NCBI GenBank assembly: GCA_963747105.1
Contig: CAVVEC010000016.1
Coordinates: 558,001 to 622,000 of the forward strand
Direction of reading: 5' to 3'
DNA: 64,000 nt
Origin: CAVVEC01 sp963747105
GTDB taxonomy: Bacteria > Acidobacteriota > Terriglobia > Terriglobales > Acidobacteriaceae
Position 1 is the first letter of the stretch; every line of letters starts with the position of its first letter. Shown here in pieces: positions 7,910 to 15,768 of the stretch. Under the pieces are notes generated by a model, which worked only from the letters and a program-made list of their open reading frames with translations, was not told the DNA's origin and did no database searches. Position numbers and translations under genes: made by a program.

Positions 7910-8080
7910 CTAAACATCCCTTAGTTGGTTCTCATCCATCCCGAAATAGTGGCCCAGTTCATGAATGACCGTGGGCAGATTTGTTCCCGGACTCCGGCCT
8001 CGCCGGAGCAGACCGCAAAGAGAGCGGGCCCCCGCCCAGAGCAAACGCGAACCAGTTCCGGCGACTGCGGGTGCGCTACG
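7910..8080 (-). pseudogene. Minimal zinc metalloprotease (zincin, PF06262-like), C-terminal remnant
   Basis: The minus strand ends in NLPTVIHELGHYFGMDENQLRDV: the HExxH zinc motif followed by the G-x-D/E-E-x-x-L ending of the small 'minimal' metalloproteases (about 120-140 residues). The sequence upstream of the motif (GLLRRGRSPGTN) only faintly fits the family, and the normal N-terminal half is absent. It is probably an internally deleted remnant. Confidence 0.6.
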
Positions 8081-8400
8081 AAAAGCGAGCGGACATTCTC
8101 GAGGCATTCTTGTCCCTGGGGTGTGCTCTGATCTGCGGGCATTATTTTCGGTCGCTAACCCCAGCTAAATAAACCGAGGCGGATGTCACGCACGAGCGAC
8201 ACGGCTCCGCCCGGCAAGGTTCAGCTACTACTCAATTCCTTTGGGCCGATTGAGCAACTAGGAATGCGAAACCGATTTGTCCGTCGCGGCGGTGTCGGAG
8301 ACTGCATGTGCGGAGACTAGGCTGGAGGAGCCGATTTGCCATAAGTGTTTTAGAAGTAGCGACATGCACCCCTCATCAGGAAGCCCGGTAACGACCTTCA
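8081..8400. other. Stretch without a supported gene, upstream of the Fic gene
   Basis: No convincing coding sequence is visible. The right end leads into the inverted repeats of the Fic promoter region. Confidence 0.5.
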
Positions 8401-8401
8401 C

Positions 8402-8430
8402 ACTGAAACAAGAATTCTTGTTGTTTCAGT
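8402..8430. promoter_or_regulatory. Perfect inverted repeat, distal Fic operator
   Basis: ACTGAAACAA (8402-8411) and TTGTTTCAGT (8421-8430) are perfect 10-bp inverted arms around a 9-bp centre. A second, similar site follows nearer the start codon. Confidence 0.7.
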
Positions 8431-8442
8431 TATTGCACTATT

Positions 8443-8469
8443 ACTGAAATAGCGATATTATCTATTTCA
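8443..8469. promoter_or_regulatory. Second inverted repeat, proximal Fic operator
   Basis: TGAAATAG (8445-8452) and CTATTTCA (8462-8469) are perfect 8-bp arms with the same 9-bp spacing as the distal site and a shared half-site A-C-T-G-A-A-A-Y-A. The site ends 4 bp before the ATG at 8474, so a bound protein would block initiation. The C-terminal helix-turn-helix of the Fic protein is the obvious candidate binder. Confidence 0.7.
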
Positions 8470-8473
8470 AGCC

Positions 8474-9655
8474 ATGAATGCCCAGTCGCACAGTCGAACC
8501 AGAACCAGTCCGGCAGGACGGTGGTTGAAAACCGTGGAAGGCTACCGTGCCTTCCATCCGAATCCCTTGCCGCCACCAATTGGGTGGACACAGACCCTGG
8601 CAGTGGCACTGGCGAATGCTTCTACGCTTGTCGGCAAACTGGCAGGCGAAGGGAGGCGTTTACCAAACCCGCACATTCTCATTCGTCCCTTTATTCGCCG
8701 TGAAGCCGTGTTTTCCAGCCGCATTGAGGGCACCCAATCGACTCTTGGCGAATTGCTAGCAGCTGAGGCTGGTGCCGCCGTCGAACGCAGTCCAGAGGAT
8801 TTGCGCGAGGTGGACAATTATGTCTTAGCACTCGAATATGGGATCGAGCGACTCAAAACACTGCCGCTCTCGCTGCGACTCGTGCGCGAGCTACATGAGA
8901 AGTTGATGACCGGTGTCTGCGGCCAGCACGCCACTCCCGGCGAATTCCGCCGAACACAGAACTGGATCGGGCGTCCAGGCGACACTCTGGCGCAAGCGGC
9001 CTATGTCCCCCCTCCGCCTGACTCTTTAGGCGAGCACCTCTCCGCGTGGGAGAAGTTCCTTCACGACCAAATGCTTCCGCCGCTCATTCATGCTGCGCTT
9101 GCGCACTATCAGTTCGAAGCGATCCACCCATTTCTGGACGGCAATGGCCGCGTCGGCCGCCTGCTCATCACAATCGAACTGTGCGAAAGGAACATCCTTC
9201 CCGCACCATTTCTTTACCTTTCGGCGTTTTTTGATGCGACCCGCGCTGACTATTACGGAGGGCTTCGAGGCATCTCGGAAGGCGGCGATTGGGCGAGCTG
9301 GCTTCAATACTTCCTGAACGGTGTCGCACGCCAGGCCGAAGACGCTCTCAGTCGAGCTGAACGGACCAACACATTACTGGAACGCTGGCGCCACAAACTT
9401 GCCAGCGATGCGCACGCAAAAGTCGCCTTTCAAATGGTGGATCTGCTGGGCGCAAATCCGTTCATCACCCCGCGAGGCGCTCAACAACGCCTTGGCCTGG
9501 CTTACAACACCGTAATGCGTGCCATTGGTCAACTGGAGAAGCAAGGTATGGTCAAAGAAGTCAGCGGCGCAAAACGTGACCGTGTGTATTGTGCCAAGAA
9601 GCTGCTCCAGATTTTCGAAGAACCGCCGCAGCTTAGACCGGCCCAGAAGTTTTGA
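8474..9655 (+). CDS. Fic family AMP-transferase with internal inhibitory helix and C-terminal HTH
   Basis: A 393-residue class II Fic protein. Order: a Fic_N region with the inhibitory helix SSRIEGT (residues 81-87, the S/T-x-x-x-E-G/N motif whose Glu85 blocks ATP), the Fic core with the full active site HPFLDGNGRVGR (from His218), and a C-terminal winged-helix region (PRGAQQRLGLAYNTVMRAIGQLEKQGMVKEV). Fic enzymes transfer AMP to hydroxyl side chains of target proteins; the target here is unknown. The inhibitory helix makes a separate antitoxin unnecessary. Two inverted repeats right before the start suggest autorepression. The frame is intact and the length usual. Confidence 0.93.
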   Translation: MNAQSHSRTRTSPAGRWLKTVEGYRAFHPNPLPPPIGWTQTLAVALANASTLVGKLAGEGRRLPNPHILIRPFIRREAVFSSRIEGTQSTLGELLAAEAGAAVERSPEDLREVDNYVLALEYGIERLKTLPLSLRLVRELHEKLMTGVCGQHATPGEFRRTQNWIGRPGDTLAQAAYVPPPPDSLGEHLSAWEKFLHDQMLPPLIHAALAHYQFEAIHPFLDGNGRVGRLLITIELCERNILPAPFLYLSAFFDATRADYYGGLRGISEGGDWASWLQYFLNGVARQAEDALSRAERTNTLLERWRHKLASDAHAKVAFQMVDLLGANPFITPRGAQQRLGLAYNTVMRAIGQLEKQGMVKEVSGAKRDRVYCAKKLLQIFEEPPQLRPAQKF

Positions 9656-9740
9656 TGCAGGAAGAGGTCCTTCATGTCCCTCCTCCTTGTAGGTTCGTTT
9701 AACCGCCGCGAGAGCGTTCCTGTAGACTTCTCGTCCGCTA

Positions 9741-10727
9741 CTACATTTTGGAAACGGTGCCGTCACCGTCACCAGTTACCCAAATGTTCGCCCCGTCAAA
9801 TGCGATCCCGTAGGGAGTATTTACGTTGCCGAACTGCCCAATTACAGTGCCGTCGCTAGCCCGCACCTCTTCCACGATGGGGTCAGTGGTCACCCAGACA
9901 TTCGTTCCGTCAAACGCGACAAACCACGGCTCATCACTGATGTTAAATGTTGCGAGTTTCTTGCCGTCGCTCGCCCGCAGCTTATCGAGCGCTCCGTGGC
10001 TTGTCTGTCCGACGCCTACCCATATGTTTGCCCCGTCAAATGCGATACCGAGAGGTTGACCATCTAACGGAAAGCTGCCCGCACTGGTTCCGTCCAGCTT
10101 GAGCCGGGTGACTGTATAAGCGTCCCCGGTACCGCCGGGCACCCACATGTAAGTTCCGTCAAAGGCGATATTTCGGGCCCCAGTCACGGTAAAGGTGCCC
10201 AACGACTTGCCGTCGCTGGCGCGCAGCTTTGTGACAGAGCTGTCCTGGGCATTGACCACCCACATGTCTGTCCCATCAAACGCCAGAAGCCAGGGGGCCT
10301 TGCCCACGCGAAATGTTCCAAGGTTCTTACAATCCCGTGCCCGCAGCTTGCTGACAGTATTATCACCCGAGTTTGCAACCCAGACGTTTGCCCCATCGAA
10401 CGCAACGCCAAAGGCAAAAGTACCGACCTTGAAAGTCCCCAGATTTGTGCCGTCACTTGCATGGATTTTGGTCACGGTGGAGTCGGAGTAGTTCGCCACC
10501 CACATGTTCTCGCCGTCGAAGGCGATGCCATCGGGCCCCTTGCCAACTTTGAAGCTGGTGGTCTGGTTGGCTTGGTACCACTTCAGCAGTGCGACCTTCA
10601 GCGGATTGGCTGGTGGCGCACCGCCGCCCTTCCGGGGTGCACTTGCTTCTTGCGCTCGCCCCGGAACTAAGTTCACAGCAAGCAGGATCAGCAGCACCAA
10701 CGTAATTCCAATCGTCATGCGTTTCAT
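9741..10727 (-). CDS. Secreted seven-bladed beta-propeller protein, paralogue A
   Basis: A 328-residue exported protein: signal peptide MKRMTIGITLVLLILLAVNL...GRAQ, a linker PPANPLKVALLKWYQANQTTSF, then about seven ~42-residue repeats of the form V-G-x-x-P-x-G-I-A-F-D-G-x-N-x-W-V-A-N...T-V-x-K-L-R-A-S-D-G. This is a YVTN/NHL-like propeller whose ligand is unknown. The start ATG at 10727 has GGAGG 9 bp upstream. It is a close relative of the two tandem genes at 26134 and 27215, sharing the linker and blade sequence, but stands alone and on the other strand. Confidence 0.85.
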   Translation of the reverse strand: MKRMTIGITLVLLILLAVNLVPGRAQEASAPRKGGGAPPANPLKVALLKWYQANQTTSFKVGKGPDGIAFDGENMWVANYSDSTVTKIHASDGTNLGTFKVGTFAFGVAFDGANVWVANSGDNTVSKLRARDCKNLGTFRVGKAPWLLAFDGTDMWVVNAQDSSVTKLRASDGKSLGTFTVTGARNIAFDGTYMWVPGGTGDAYTVTRLKLDGTSAGSFPLDGQPLGIAFDGANIWVGVGQTSHGALDKLRASDGKKLATFNISDEPWFVAFDGTNVWVTTDPIVEEVRASDGTVIGQFGNVNTPYGIAFDGANIWVTGDGDGTVSKM

Positions 10728-11067
10728 GGCTTTGAACCTCCGATGGGAAAATTACCCGATGTACATATCAGAGTGCTCTCTTAGTTTTCCTGCGCCGCGC
10801 GAAGTGGGGAGAAGGCGCGCCATTCTGTTGGCGAATTCTGTTCCTGTTTGCAAATCATGTCAAGAGAAAAGCGCGGAAAAAAGAGGAGGCGTGAAATGAA
10901 TAAGGTGGCAGGCGGAACGTGTCAAATCATTGGACAGAAAGTGCATATTTGCATCTCGAACTACACATGGTCTGGAACGCGCCCGCGCGAATGTCTGCGG
11001 CATAGGGCGTGGGATGCTGACCCCGTTTCTGGCAAGGAAGGGGAGGAGGGTCGCTACGGCCCCGGCC
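10728..11067. other. Intergenic stretch without a supported gene
   Basis: Contains the upstream region of the propeller gene on the minus strand and no recognisable coding sequence otherwise. Confidence 0.5.
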
Positions 11068-11205
11068 CTAGAGCCGCGAAAACAATTGCGCCAGCGAGAC
11101 CCGCAGCCCGTTGGCGATGAGTTCGAGGTTGAGGATCGAAACATTTCGCTGGCCTCGCTCGACATCCGCCAGCACCCTTCCGTCAATGCCTCCGATGGCC
11201 CCTAG
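11068..11205 (-). pseudogene. XRE-type helix-turn-helix regulator, C-terminal remnant
   Basis: The minus strand reads VLADVERGQRNVSILNLELIANGLRVSLAQLF, the end of an XRE/Cro helix-turn-helix domain (E+G-R-N-x-S-x-x-N-L-x-x-I-A-x-x-L-x-V-S-L-x-x-L-F), finishing with a stop at 11068. The first helices are missing or out of frame, so this is a fragment. Confidence 0.65.
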
Positions 11206-11582
11206 CACGCTGTTGTAGCAACGTAATTCTGTCACCCTAACAGCAACATGAAAATCATCTTCCCCGCGCGGAGCAGGTGGTGGCGTTCGAGGAAATAGCT
11301 CTTCTTCATGCCGTCACACGAAACCGTGATCCCCGCCCTTGCACGGCAGAATGAAGCCGCAGACGCTTAATCTGAGCGTCTCCGACTGCAAGATGCTTCG
11401 CCCTAGCTTCAACCGCAAGGTGCGGAAGTCGGTCGTAACTGGGTCGGCTGCCGAATGGCACAGTTCTTCGACCGCTCGGAGCTTCGAGTACCGGCGTACC
11501 CGGTGCCAAGTGTCCAGCGCCCGGGGGGCGACTTTACGGATTGGATGTTCATTATCAGCTTCTCTAAAAGGAGAGTGGTTTT
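11206..11582. other. Stretch without a supported gene
   Basis: Only small unsupported ORFs. The last ~20 bp contain AAAGGAGAG, the ribosome site of the GloVer gene at 11583. Confidence 0.5.
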
Positions 11583-12161
11583 ATGAAAAGCAATAGATTC
11601 TGGACCGCACAGAGAGCTCTGGCGGCCCTGATAGTGGCACTAAGCGCGACTCTAATCCTGGCTCCCGCCGCCCGGGCGGCGGACACGTTCAAGATTCTGC
11701 ATCAGTTCAAAAGCGGCCAGGATGGGTCCCAGCCCAACAACACCTTGGTCATGGATTCAGCTGGCAATCTCTATGGAACAACGGTGCATGGTGGCAAACA
11801 TGGGCAGGGCAGCGTTTTCGAGCTCACGCCGAACGCCAACGGAACCTGGACCTTGCATCCGCTTTATAGTTTCACCACCCACCATGATGGCTCACAGCCG
11901 TTCTCGGAAGTGATCTTCGACACCTCCGGCAATCTCTATGGCGTTACCTATTCTGGCGGTAAACACGGACAAGGCACAGTTTTCAGATTGGCGCCCAAGT
12001 CGGGCGGAAAGTGGGCGGAAAGTGTGCTCCACAGCTTCACCGGCAAGGATGGGTCCTCGCCCCTCGAAGCGCCGACTACAGCTTGGTCCCTATGGCCTTC
12101 TCCGCCATACCATACAATATCGAGTGTGGATTGTCTTGACCACATTTGTGGTATATATTAA
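11583..12161 (+). pseudogene. GloVer-repeat secreted protein, truncated after two to three repeats
   Basis: Signal peptide (MKSNRFWTAQRALAALIVAL...ARAAD), then GloVer (TIGR03803-type) repeats such as GNLYGTTVHGGKHGQGSVFEL and GNLYGVTYSGGKHGQGTVFRL with LYSFTTHHDGSQPF linkers. Homology stops at about 12068 (KDGSSPLEAP); the last ~30 codons are unrelated and run into the promoter of the nucleotidyltransferase gene. Full-length relatives at 24752 and 44021 have ~410 residues, so over half of the protein is lost. Confidence 0.8.
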
Positions 12162-12167
12162 CCACAT
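12140..12167. promoter_or_regulatory. Palindrome plus half-site upstream of the MNT-HEPN pair
   Basis: CCACATTTGTGG (12140-12151) is a 12-bp palindrome, and a third CCACAT half-site (12162-12167) overlaps the ATG at 12166. TATATATTA between them could be the -10 region. The antitoxin's own N-terminal winged helix may bind here. Confidence 0.6.
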
Positions 12168-12729
12168 GCTAGACTTGCATTCCAAAGCAAGACAGCGGCT
12201 CCTCGCCTACTATTTCACCAATCCCAAAGCGCGGCATCATCTCCGCGACCTAGCCGAACGGCTCAGCGTCGACCCTTCTAACTTGTCGAAGGAGATGCGC
12301 CGACTGGAACACGAGGGACTGTTCTTATCAGAGGTGAACGGTCGCCAGAAGTATTTTCGCCTTAACCGCGAGTACCCGCTGTACACGGAAGTGCGCCGCA
12401 TCGTGGAGAAGACTGTCGGGGCGGTCCCCCTGCTTGCCCAGTCGATCAAAACGGTAGGAGGCGTACAAGAGGCATATTTGTATGGTTCCTTTGCGCGCAA
12501 CCAACAGGACGCCGTTAGCGACATAGATGTACTGTTGATCGGCACTCCCAAGGCCGAACTGCTCGCACAAGCAATCGAAACGCTGGAGCGGAAGTTGGGA
12601 CGCGAAATCAACTACACCATTCTGACACGCCAGGAATTCCAATCGCGGCGCGCCCACAAGGATGCTTTTCTCGAAAATGTGTGGCACAACAAGCGCGTTC
12701 CCCTGGTGACTCCGCATGAAAAACATTAA
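12166..12729 (+). CDS. MNT-type nucleotidyltransferase with N-terminal winged HTH (antitoxin candidate)
   Basis: A 187-residue protein. Residues 1-80 form an ArsR/MarR-like winged helix (HHLRDLAERLSVDPSNLSKEMRRLEHEGL). Residues ~95-170 form a minimal nucleotidyltransferase with the catalytic signature YGSFARNQQDAVSDIDVLLIG (G-S ... D-x-D). It overlaps the HEPN gene by 14 bp, the usual arrangement for MNT-HEPN toxin-antitoxin pairs, in which the MNT protein neutralises the HEPN RNase, in studied cases by AMPylating it. The start at 12166 is preferred over upstream in-frame codons, which belong to the GloVer remnant. Its middle part is duplicated at 34471-34660. Confidence 0.88.
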   Translation: MLDLHSKARQRLLAYYFTNPKARHHLRDLAERLSVDPSNLSKEMRRLEHEGLFLSEVNGRQKYFRLNREYPLYTEVRRIVEKTVGAVPLLAQSIKTVGGVQEAYLYGSFARNQQDAVSDIDVLLIGTPKAELLAQAIETLERKLGREINYTILTRQEFQSRRAHKDAFLENVWHNKRVPLVTPHEKH

Positions 12730-13129
12730 ACCTCATGCCGTCCACTGGCCCCAGATTGAGCGGTTTCTCGAAAGTGCAGAAAAGAAACTTGCTTCGGCCC
12801 ACAAGATTATTGCCTTCGATGAAGAGGCATCTCTCCAGCAAGCCTACGAAGCGATGCTCAGGGCTTCACTCGGGTTCATGTTCAGCCACGGTTCCCGCGC
12901 CCGCAGCCAACCGGGGCACCACATGGCGATCATCGCCTTCGTCAAGACACATTTGGACAAGAAACATGCCCCGTTGCTGACGATGTTCGACCGCCTTCGC
13001 CGAAAGCGGAACACCGCTCTCTATGACGACACAGGCTTTGTTTCTCACCACGATGCCGAGCAGGCGCTGGCCACAGCCCGGGACTTTCTGGATGTGATTC
13101 GTACAGACATCACCGCCCGCAAGCGCTAA
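12716..13129 (+). CDS. HEPN-domain protein, probable toxin of the MNT-HEPN pair
   Basis: A 137-residue all-helical protein. HEPN features are the ASAHKIIAFDEEASLQQAYEAMLRASLGFM helices and a C-terminal RRKRNTALYDD segment, the R-x-x-R-N-x-x-x-Y variant of the Rx4-6H RNase motif. HEPN toxins cleave RNA and are silenced by the paired nucleotidyltransferase encoded just upstream. The gene overlaps its partner and both are intact, so the pair looks functional. Confidence 0.85.
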   Translation: MKNIKPHAVHWPQIERFLESAEKKLASAHKIIAFDEEASLQQAYEAMLRASLGFMFSHGSRARSQPGHHMAIIAFVKTHLDKKHAPLLTMFDRLRRKRNTALYDDTGFVSHHDAEQALATARDFLDVIRTDITARKR

Positions 13130-13171
13130 CCAACTAGGAGCACAGGAAACATGGGGTGCCAGGGGTCACCA

Positions 13172-13325
13172 CGATCACAGGCCGAAATGTCCGGTGGTGA
13201 TCCTGCCACACGGCATGAATCAAGATACCGATGAAATGGAGTGCCTGACCCGGTTCGACGAGTTGGCTGACAAAGACGGCATCATTGCCGTTTATCCCAG
13301 TGCGCTGCACGGGCGCTGGAAGGTG
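13172..13325 (+). pseudogene. LpqC/PHB-depolymerase-type esterase, internal fragment
   Basis: About 50 codons read PVVILPHGMNQDTDEMECLTRFDELADKDGIIAVYPSALHGRW, matching the region around the oxyanion site of secreted poly(3-hydroxybutyrate) depolymerase/feruloyl esterase-like enzymes (COG3509). The nucleophile region and everything downstream are missing; unrelated repeat sequence begins at ~13326. Confidence 0.65.
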
Positions 13326-13720
13326 GCCAGAAAGAGGCTTCCAAGTACCTTCAGCGCTTCCTCTCAAAACAGAAGGCTGAAACGGTCTTTAGGCACATGG
13401 TGTGTTCACTATTGGAATCCGAGATCTTAGCCAAGCTAGTGACCCGCAATCTTTGCCCCGCAGTATGAGGTCTTCGCCCGACTCCCGCCGCGACCCCCTT
13501 GACCACGCCAGTAAATCCTCAACGCGGCATGCCGAACTCCGCACGTAATGCAGAACTCATTCCACGTAGCGACTGTGGGACGATAATGCCAGCAGGCCTC
13601 AGAAATGAGTTCGGGCAAGGGCGGTGGTGAAGAAGAATCGTGCCCAAAGGGCACCGCCTCTTGCCCAGTTCAGGATCGGCAGTTGCCGGACCAGGGAACT
13701 GGGCACTTCTGCAGGAGAAA
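13326..13720. repeat. Dispersed repeat family, copy 2, with an extra shared block
   Basis: 13326-13445 is nearly identical to 45852-45975; both could encode QKEASKYLQRFLSKQKAETV...LLESEILAKL on the plus strand, although the second copy has a stop. From ~13440 it continues as a copy of the 5664-5957 repeat. On the minus strand the small zinc-ribbon ORF is present as RPTVATWNEFCITCGVRHAA, but it has a 1-bp deletion near 13645 and a shortened end (YCGAKIAGH). It is a degraded copy of the same element. Confidence 0.65.
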
Positions 13721-13962
13721 CAGGGGCAGAATGGCAGGTCTCGATCGAGGCATAACAGCCAGATTCTATAGCCTGGATTTGTGGAAATTGAAACCGAAAC
13801 GGTGCCATTGTGACAGAGGTCCGAAGTGCCGGCTATGTCTTGAGAGTTCTGCAACTTGCCGGCCGCTGATAGAATTCTGGCGCACCACAGGAACTAAGAA
13901 ACCCGAGATCGGCTGTGCCAGAAGGCCTTGAGACTCAGGTTGGTCGTAGCCGCGCCATCAAC

Positions 13963-14391
13963 TCAGTTGAGCTTGAGCCCAACCACTCGAGCGAGCTTTC
14001 GTTGCTGCCGATCGAAGCTATAGAGGTAGTCCACAGCGAGTTCAAGCGCCGCCGCGACATGCAACAAATCTGCGGTGCGGGTCCCGAGTCGAGCGGTGGT
14101 TTGCCGGGATAATCGGCGCGCCCGCTCAAACACTTGCTCGGGAAGTGGACGCAGCAGCAGGACCCCATCGCGCGTGTCCTTTTCGAAGTCATTCAGCGAA
14201 GACTGTACTTGGGATGCTGAGAGCTCTTTGCGGAAGACCCGCAACTCCAGTGCGTTCGCCACTTCCAATTCGCCGAGAACTGTGATGTAGTGGTCGGCGC
14301 GGGAAGCCCGCATGGTCTGGCCCGCGGCCGCGGAATTGGCATCGAGGCTGTATAGGGAAATGAGAAAGCTGGTGTCGGCGTAGATCTTCAA
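13963..14391 (-). CDS. vapC: VapC-type PIN-domain toxin
   Basis: A 142-residue PIN domain: MKIYADTSFLISLY with catalytic Asp6, ITVLGELEVANALEL with Glu41/Glu43, RLGTRTADLLHVAAALEL with the third acidic residue, and YLYSFDRQQRKLARVVGL with the fourth. All four metal-binding acids are present. VapC toxins are Mg-dependent RNases, usually cutting tRNA or rRNA. The start overlaps the antitoxin stop by 4 bp (ATGA), the classic vapBC layout. Confidence 0.9.
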   Translation of the reverse strand: MKIYADTSFLISLYSLDANSAAAGQTMRASRADHYITVLGELEVANALELRVFRKELSASQVQSSLNDFEKDTRDGVLLLRPLPEQVFERARRLSRQTTARLGTRTADLLHVAAALELAVDYLYSFDRQQRKLARVVGLKLN

Positions 14392-14630
14392 TAACGGCTC
14401 CGATCTTGCGCAATCAGTTCCGCGCCGCTGACCTCCAGCATCGTGTCGCCATAGATGGTATGTAACCGCTCGAGAAAGTCTGGCATTTGTGCGGCAGACT
14501 GCGTGTTCTCGGGTACCAGACGAGCAATCACTCGCCGCCGTTTGGTGATCTGGATCTCTTCACCTTGGTGCAGCAGGCGTTCGATCTTCTTAAATCCATA
14601 GCGAAGGTCGCGAACTGAAGCTCTCCTCAT
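14388..14630 (-). CDS. vapB: VapB-type antitoxin (Phd/AbrB-like)
   Basis: About 80 residues from ATG 14630 (an alternative ATG lies at 14639). The N-terminus RRASVRDLRYGFKKIERLLHQGEEIQITKRRRVIARLVP is the DNA-binding half of Phd/YefM-like antitoxins ('V-R-D-L+...I-x-x-x-L-x-x-G-E-x-I-x-I-T-+-R-x-x-x-I-A-R-L'). The C-terminus would wrap the PIN toxin. A perfect inverted repeat overlaps its start codon. Confidence 0.85.
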   Translation of the reverse strand: MRRASVRDLRYGFKKIERLLHQGEEIQITKRRRVIARLVPENTQSAAQMPDFLERLHTIYGDTMLEVSGAELIAQDRSRY

Positions 14631-14652
14631 GTGATGCATACTAGCATCACAT
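14629..14652. promoter_or_regulatory. vapBC operator
   Basis: ATGTGATGC (14629-14637) and GCATCACAT (14644-14652) are perfect 9-bp inverted arms with a 6-bp centre. The proximal arm overlaps the vapB start codon, so VapB/VapBC binding would block translation and probably transcription. Confidence 0.7.
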
Positions 14653-14739
14653 AGGAGCCCTTGGCAAGCTCTGGACACGCAGATGGCGGGTGGAGAGGTG
14701 ATTTCCTTAACTCTAGTGTTCGGTCTCGAAAACAGGGAG

Positions 14740-14920
14740 GCGGCCCGGCGACTGGAGCACGGAGCAAGGAATTACCCTGTTTACTGATATGTCCCAGCCG
14801 TCGTCGTTCTCCGCTGGACTGTTCCTCCGCCACCAGCCCGAGGTAACTGGCAATCTGCTTGCCGCAGTGAAAGCGCTCGGCTTTCCCAATGATCCGCACG
14901 AAGGCTAGTGCTGAAATGGG
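14740..14920 (-). pseudogene. IS110-family transposase, C-terminal fragment
   Basis: The minus strand encodes GPISALAFVRIIGKAERFHCGKQIASYLGL, EEQSSGERRRLGHISKQGNSLLR, the conserved helix-hairpin/'G-H-I-S-K-Q-G-N' region of the IS110/IS116/IS902 C-terminal domain. The rest of the transposase is absent on both sides. Confidence 0.8.
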
Positions 14921-15217
14921 ACCTTGGCTATCACACAGACAATAATGCACTTAGTTATAAAAAACCGTTGCTCCCAAGAAACTCTTGCTCCGATGTCGTG
15001 TTCCGCGCCGAGTGTGGCGGCTTTCTTTTCCGTACCTCGCTCGAGTTCGGGGCGCCGGCTTTCACCGGATAACACAAATCTTCGACCCTTGGTGCTGTCT
15101 CTGCGCGTACACATCCAAAGTGACTGCTGCGCTTGCCATGTCCCAGCTACTCGGAAGCGACCTTGGGCGGGACGACGGAATGGAGCTAGCCCGAGGGTGG
15201 ATGGCACTCGCCGCACG
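14921..15217. other. Stretch without a supported gene
   Basis: Small open frames only. It leads into the small basic protein gene at 15218, whose frame could extend upstream in this stretch. Confidence 0.45.
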
Positions 15218-15391
15218 ATGTCCGCAGCCGCTCGGAGGAAGATTAGCCAAGCGAAAAAGGCTTGGTGGACGAAGAGGAATGGTCAAGCCAGTACGGAATC
15301 CAGATGCACTCTGTCTCTAGTTGCAAGACGGAAGATTGCGGTGGCTCAGAAGGCGAGGTGGGCGAATTGGAAGCGGGAGAACGCTGCGTAA
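15218..15391 (+). CDS. Small basic RRKI/ARW-motif protein
   Basis: 57 residues from ATG 15218 with two copies of the same motif: SAAARRKISQAKKAWWTKRN and SLVARRKIAVAQKARWANWK. The whole is strongly positively charged, which suggests nucleic-acid binding. The minus-strand gene at 31961-32170 is a close homologue, including the RNGA-P lead-in upstream of the first motif, so the true start may be further upstream. The function is unknown. Confidence 0.5.
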   Translation: MSAAARRKISQAKKAWWTKRNGQASTESRCTLSLVARRKIAVAQKARWANWKRENAA

Positions 15392-15768
15392 CCAAACATT
15401 CTTGAACACCGCATGCTTGCTAAAATCGGATCAGAGCATATGATTGGGCCACAACCCAACAAGACCCGCCATAGTCTTCCTCAAAGGCGAAGAGACCGTG
15501 GCATGGTGGCGGGTTTCTATTTTTTTCCTCGCCGCCCTCGCAAGAAACGGGGTTAGCTCCTAAGCACGCTCTGGTCTTCCTCCCTCGCAATTTCCGAATT
15601 TCCACGCGATCAGGCCAAGTTCCTCCGCTTTTCCATCGAGTGACAAAGTATTTATATTCTCTCCCTCTATATATAGATAATTCCTCATGGAATTGCGGAA
15701 AAGGGGGCCTGTTCCTGTGGAAAAACGGAAAATGTGGTCAGGCCACTCGGGTTGCGAGACGAGAGTAT
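15392..15768. other. Intergenic stretch without a supported gene
   Basis: AT-rich patches (TATATATAGATA near 15670) and no recognisable coding sequence. Confidence 0.45.

Noticed and set aside
10860..11186. 108-residue minus-strand ORF as a regulator
   Set aside because: The helix-turn-helix similarity is in a different frame and only a fragment; this ORF has none.
13194..13430. 78-residue ORF as an intact esterase-like gene
   Set aside because: Only ~45 codons match the esterase family; the rest is dispersed repeat.
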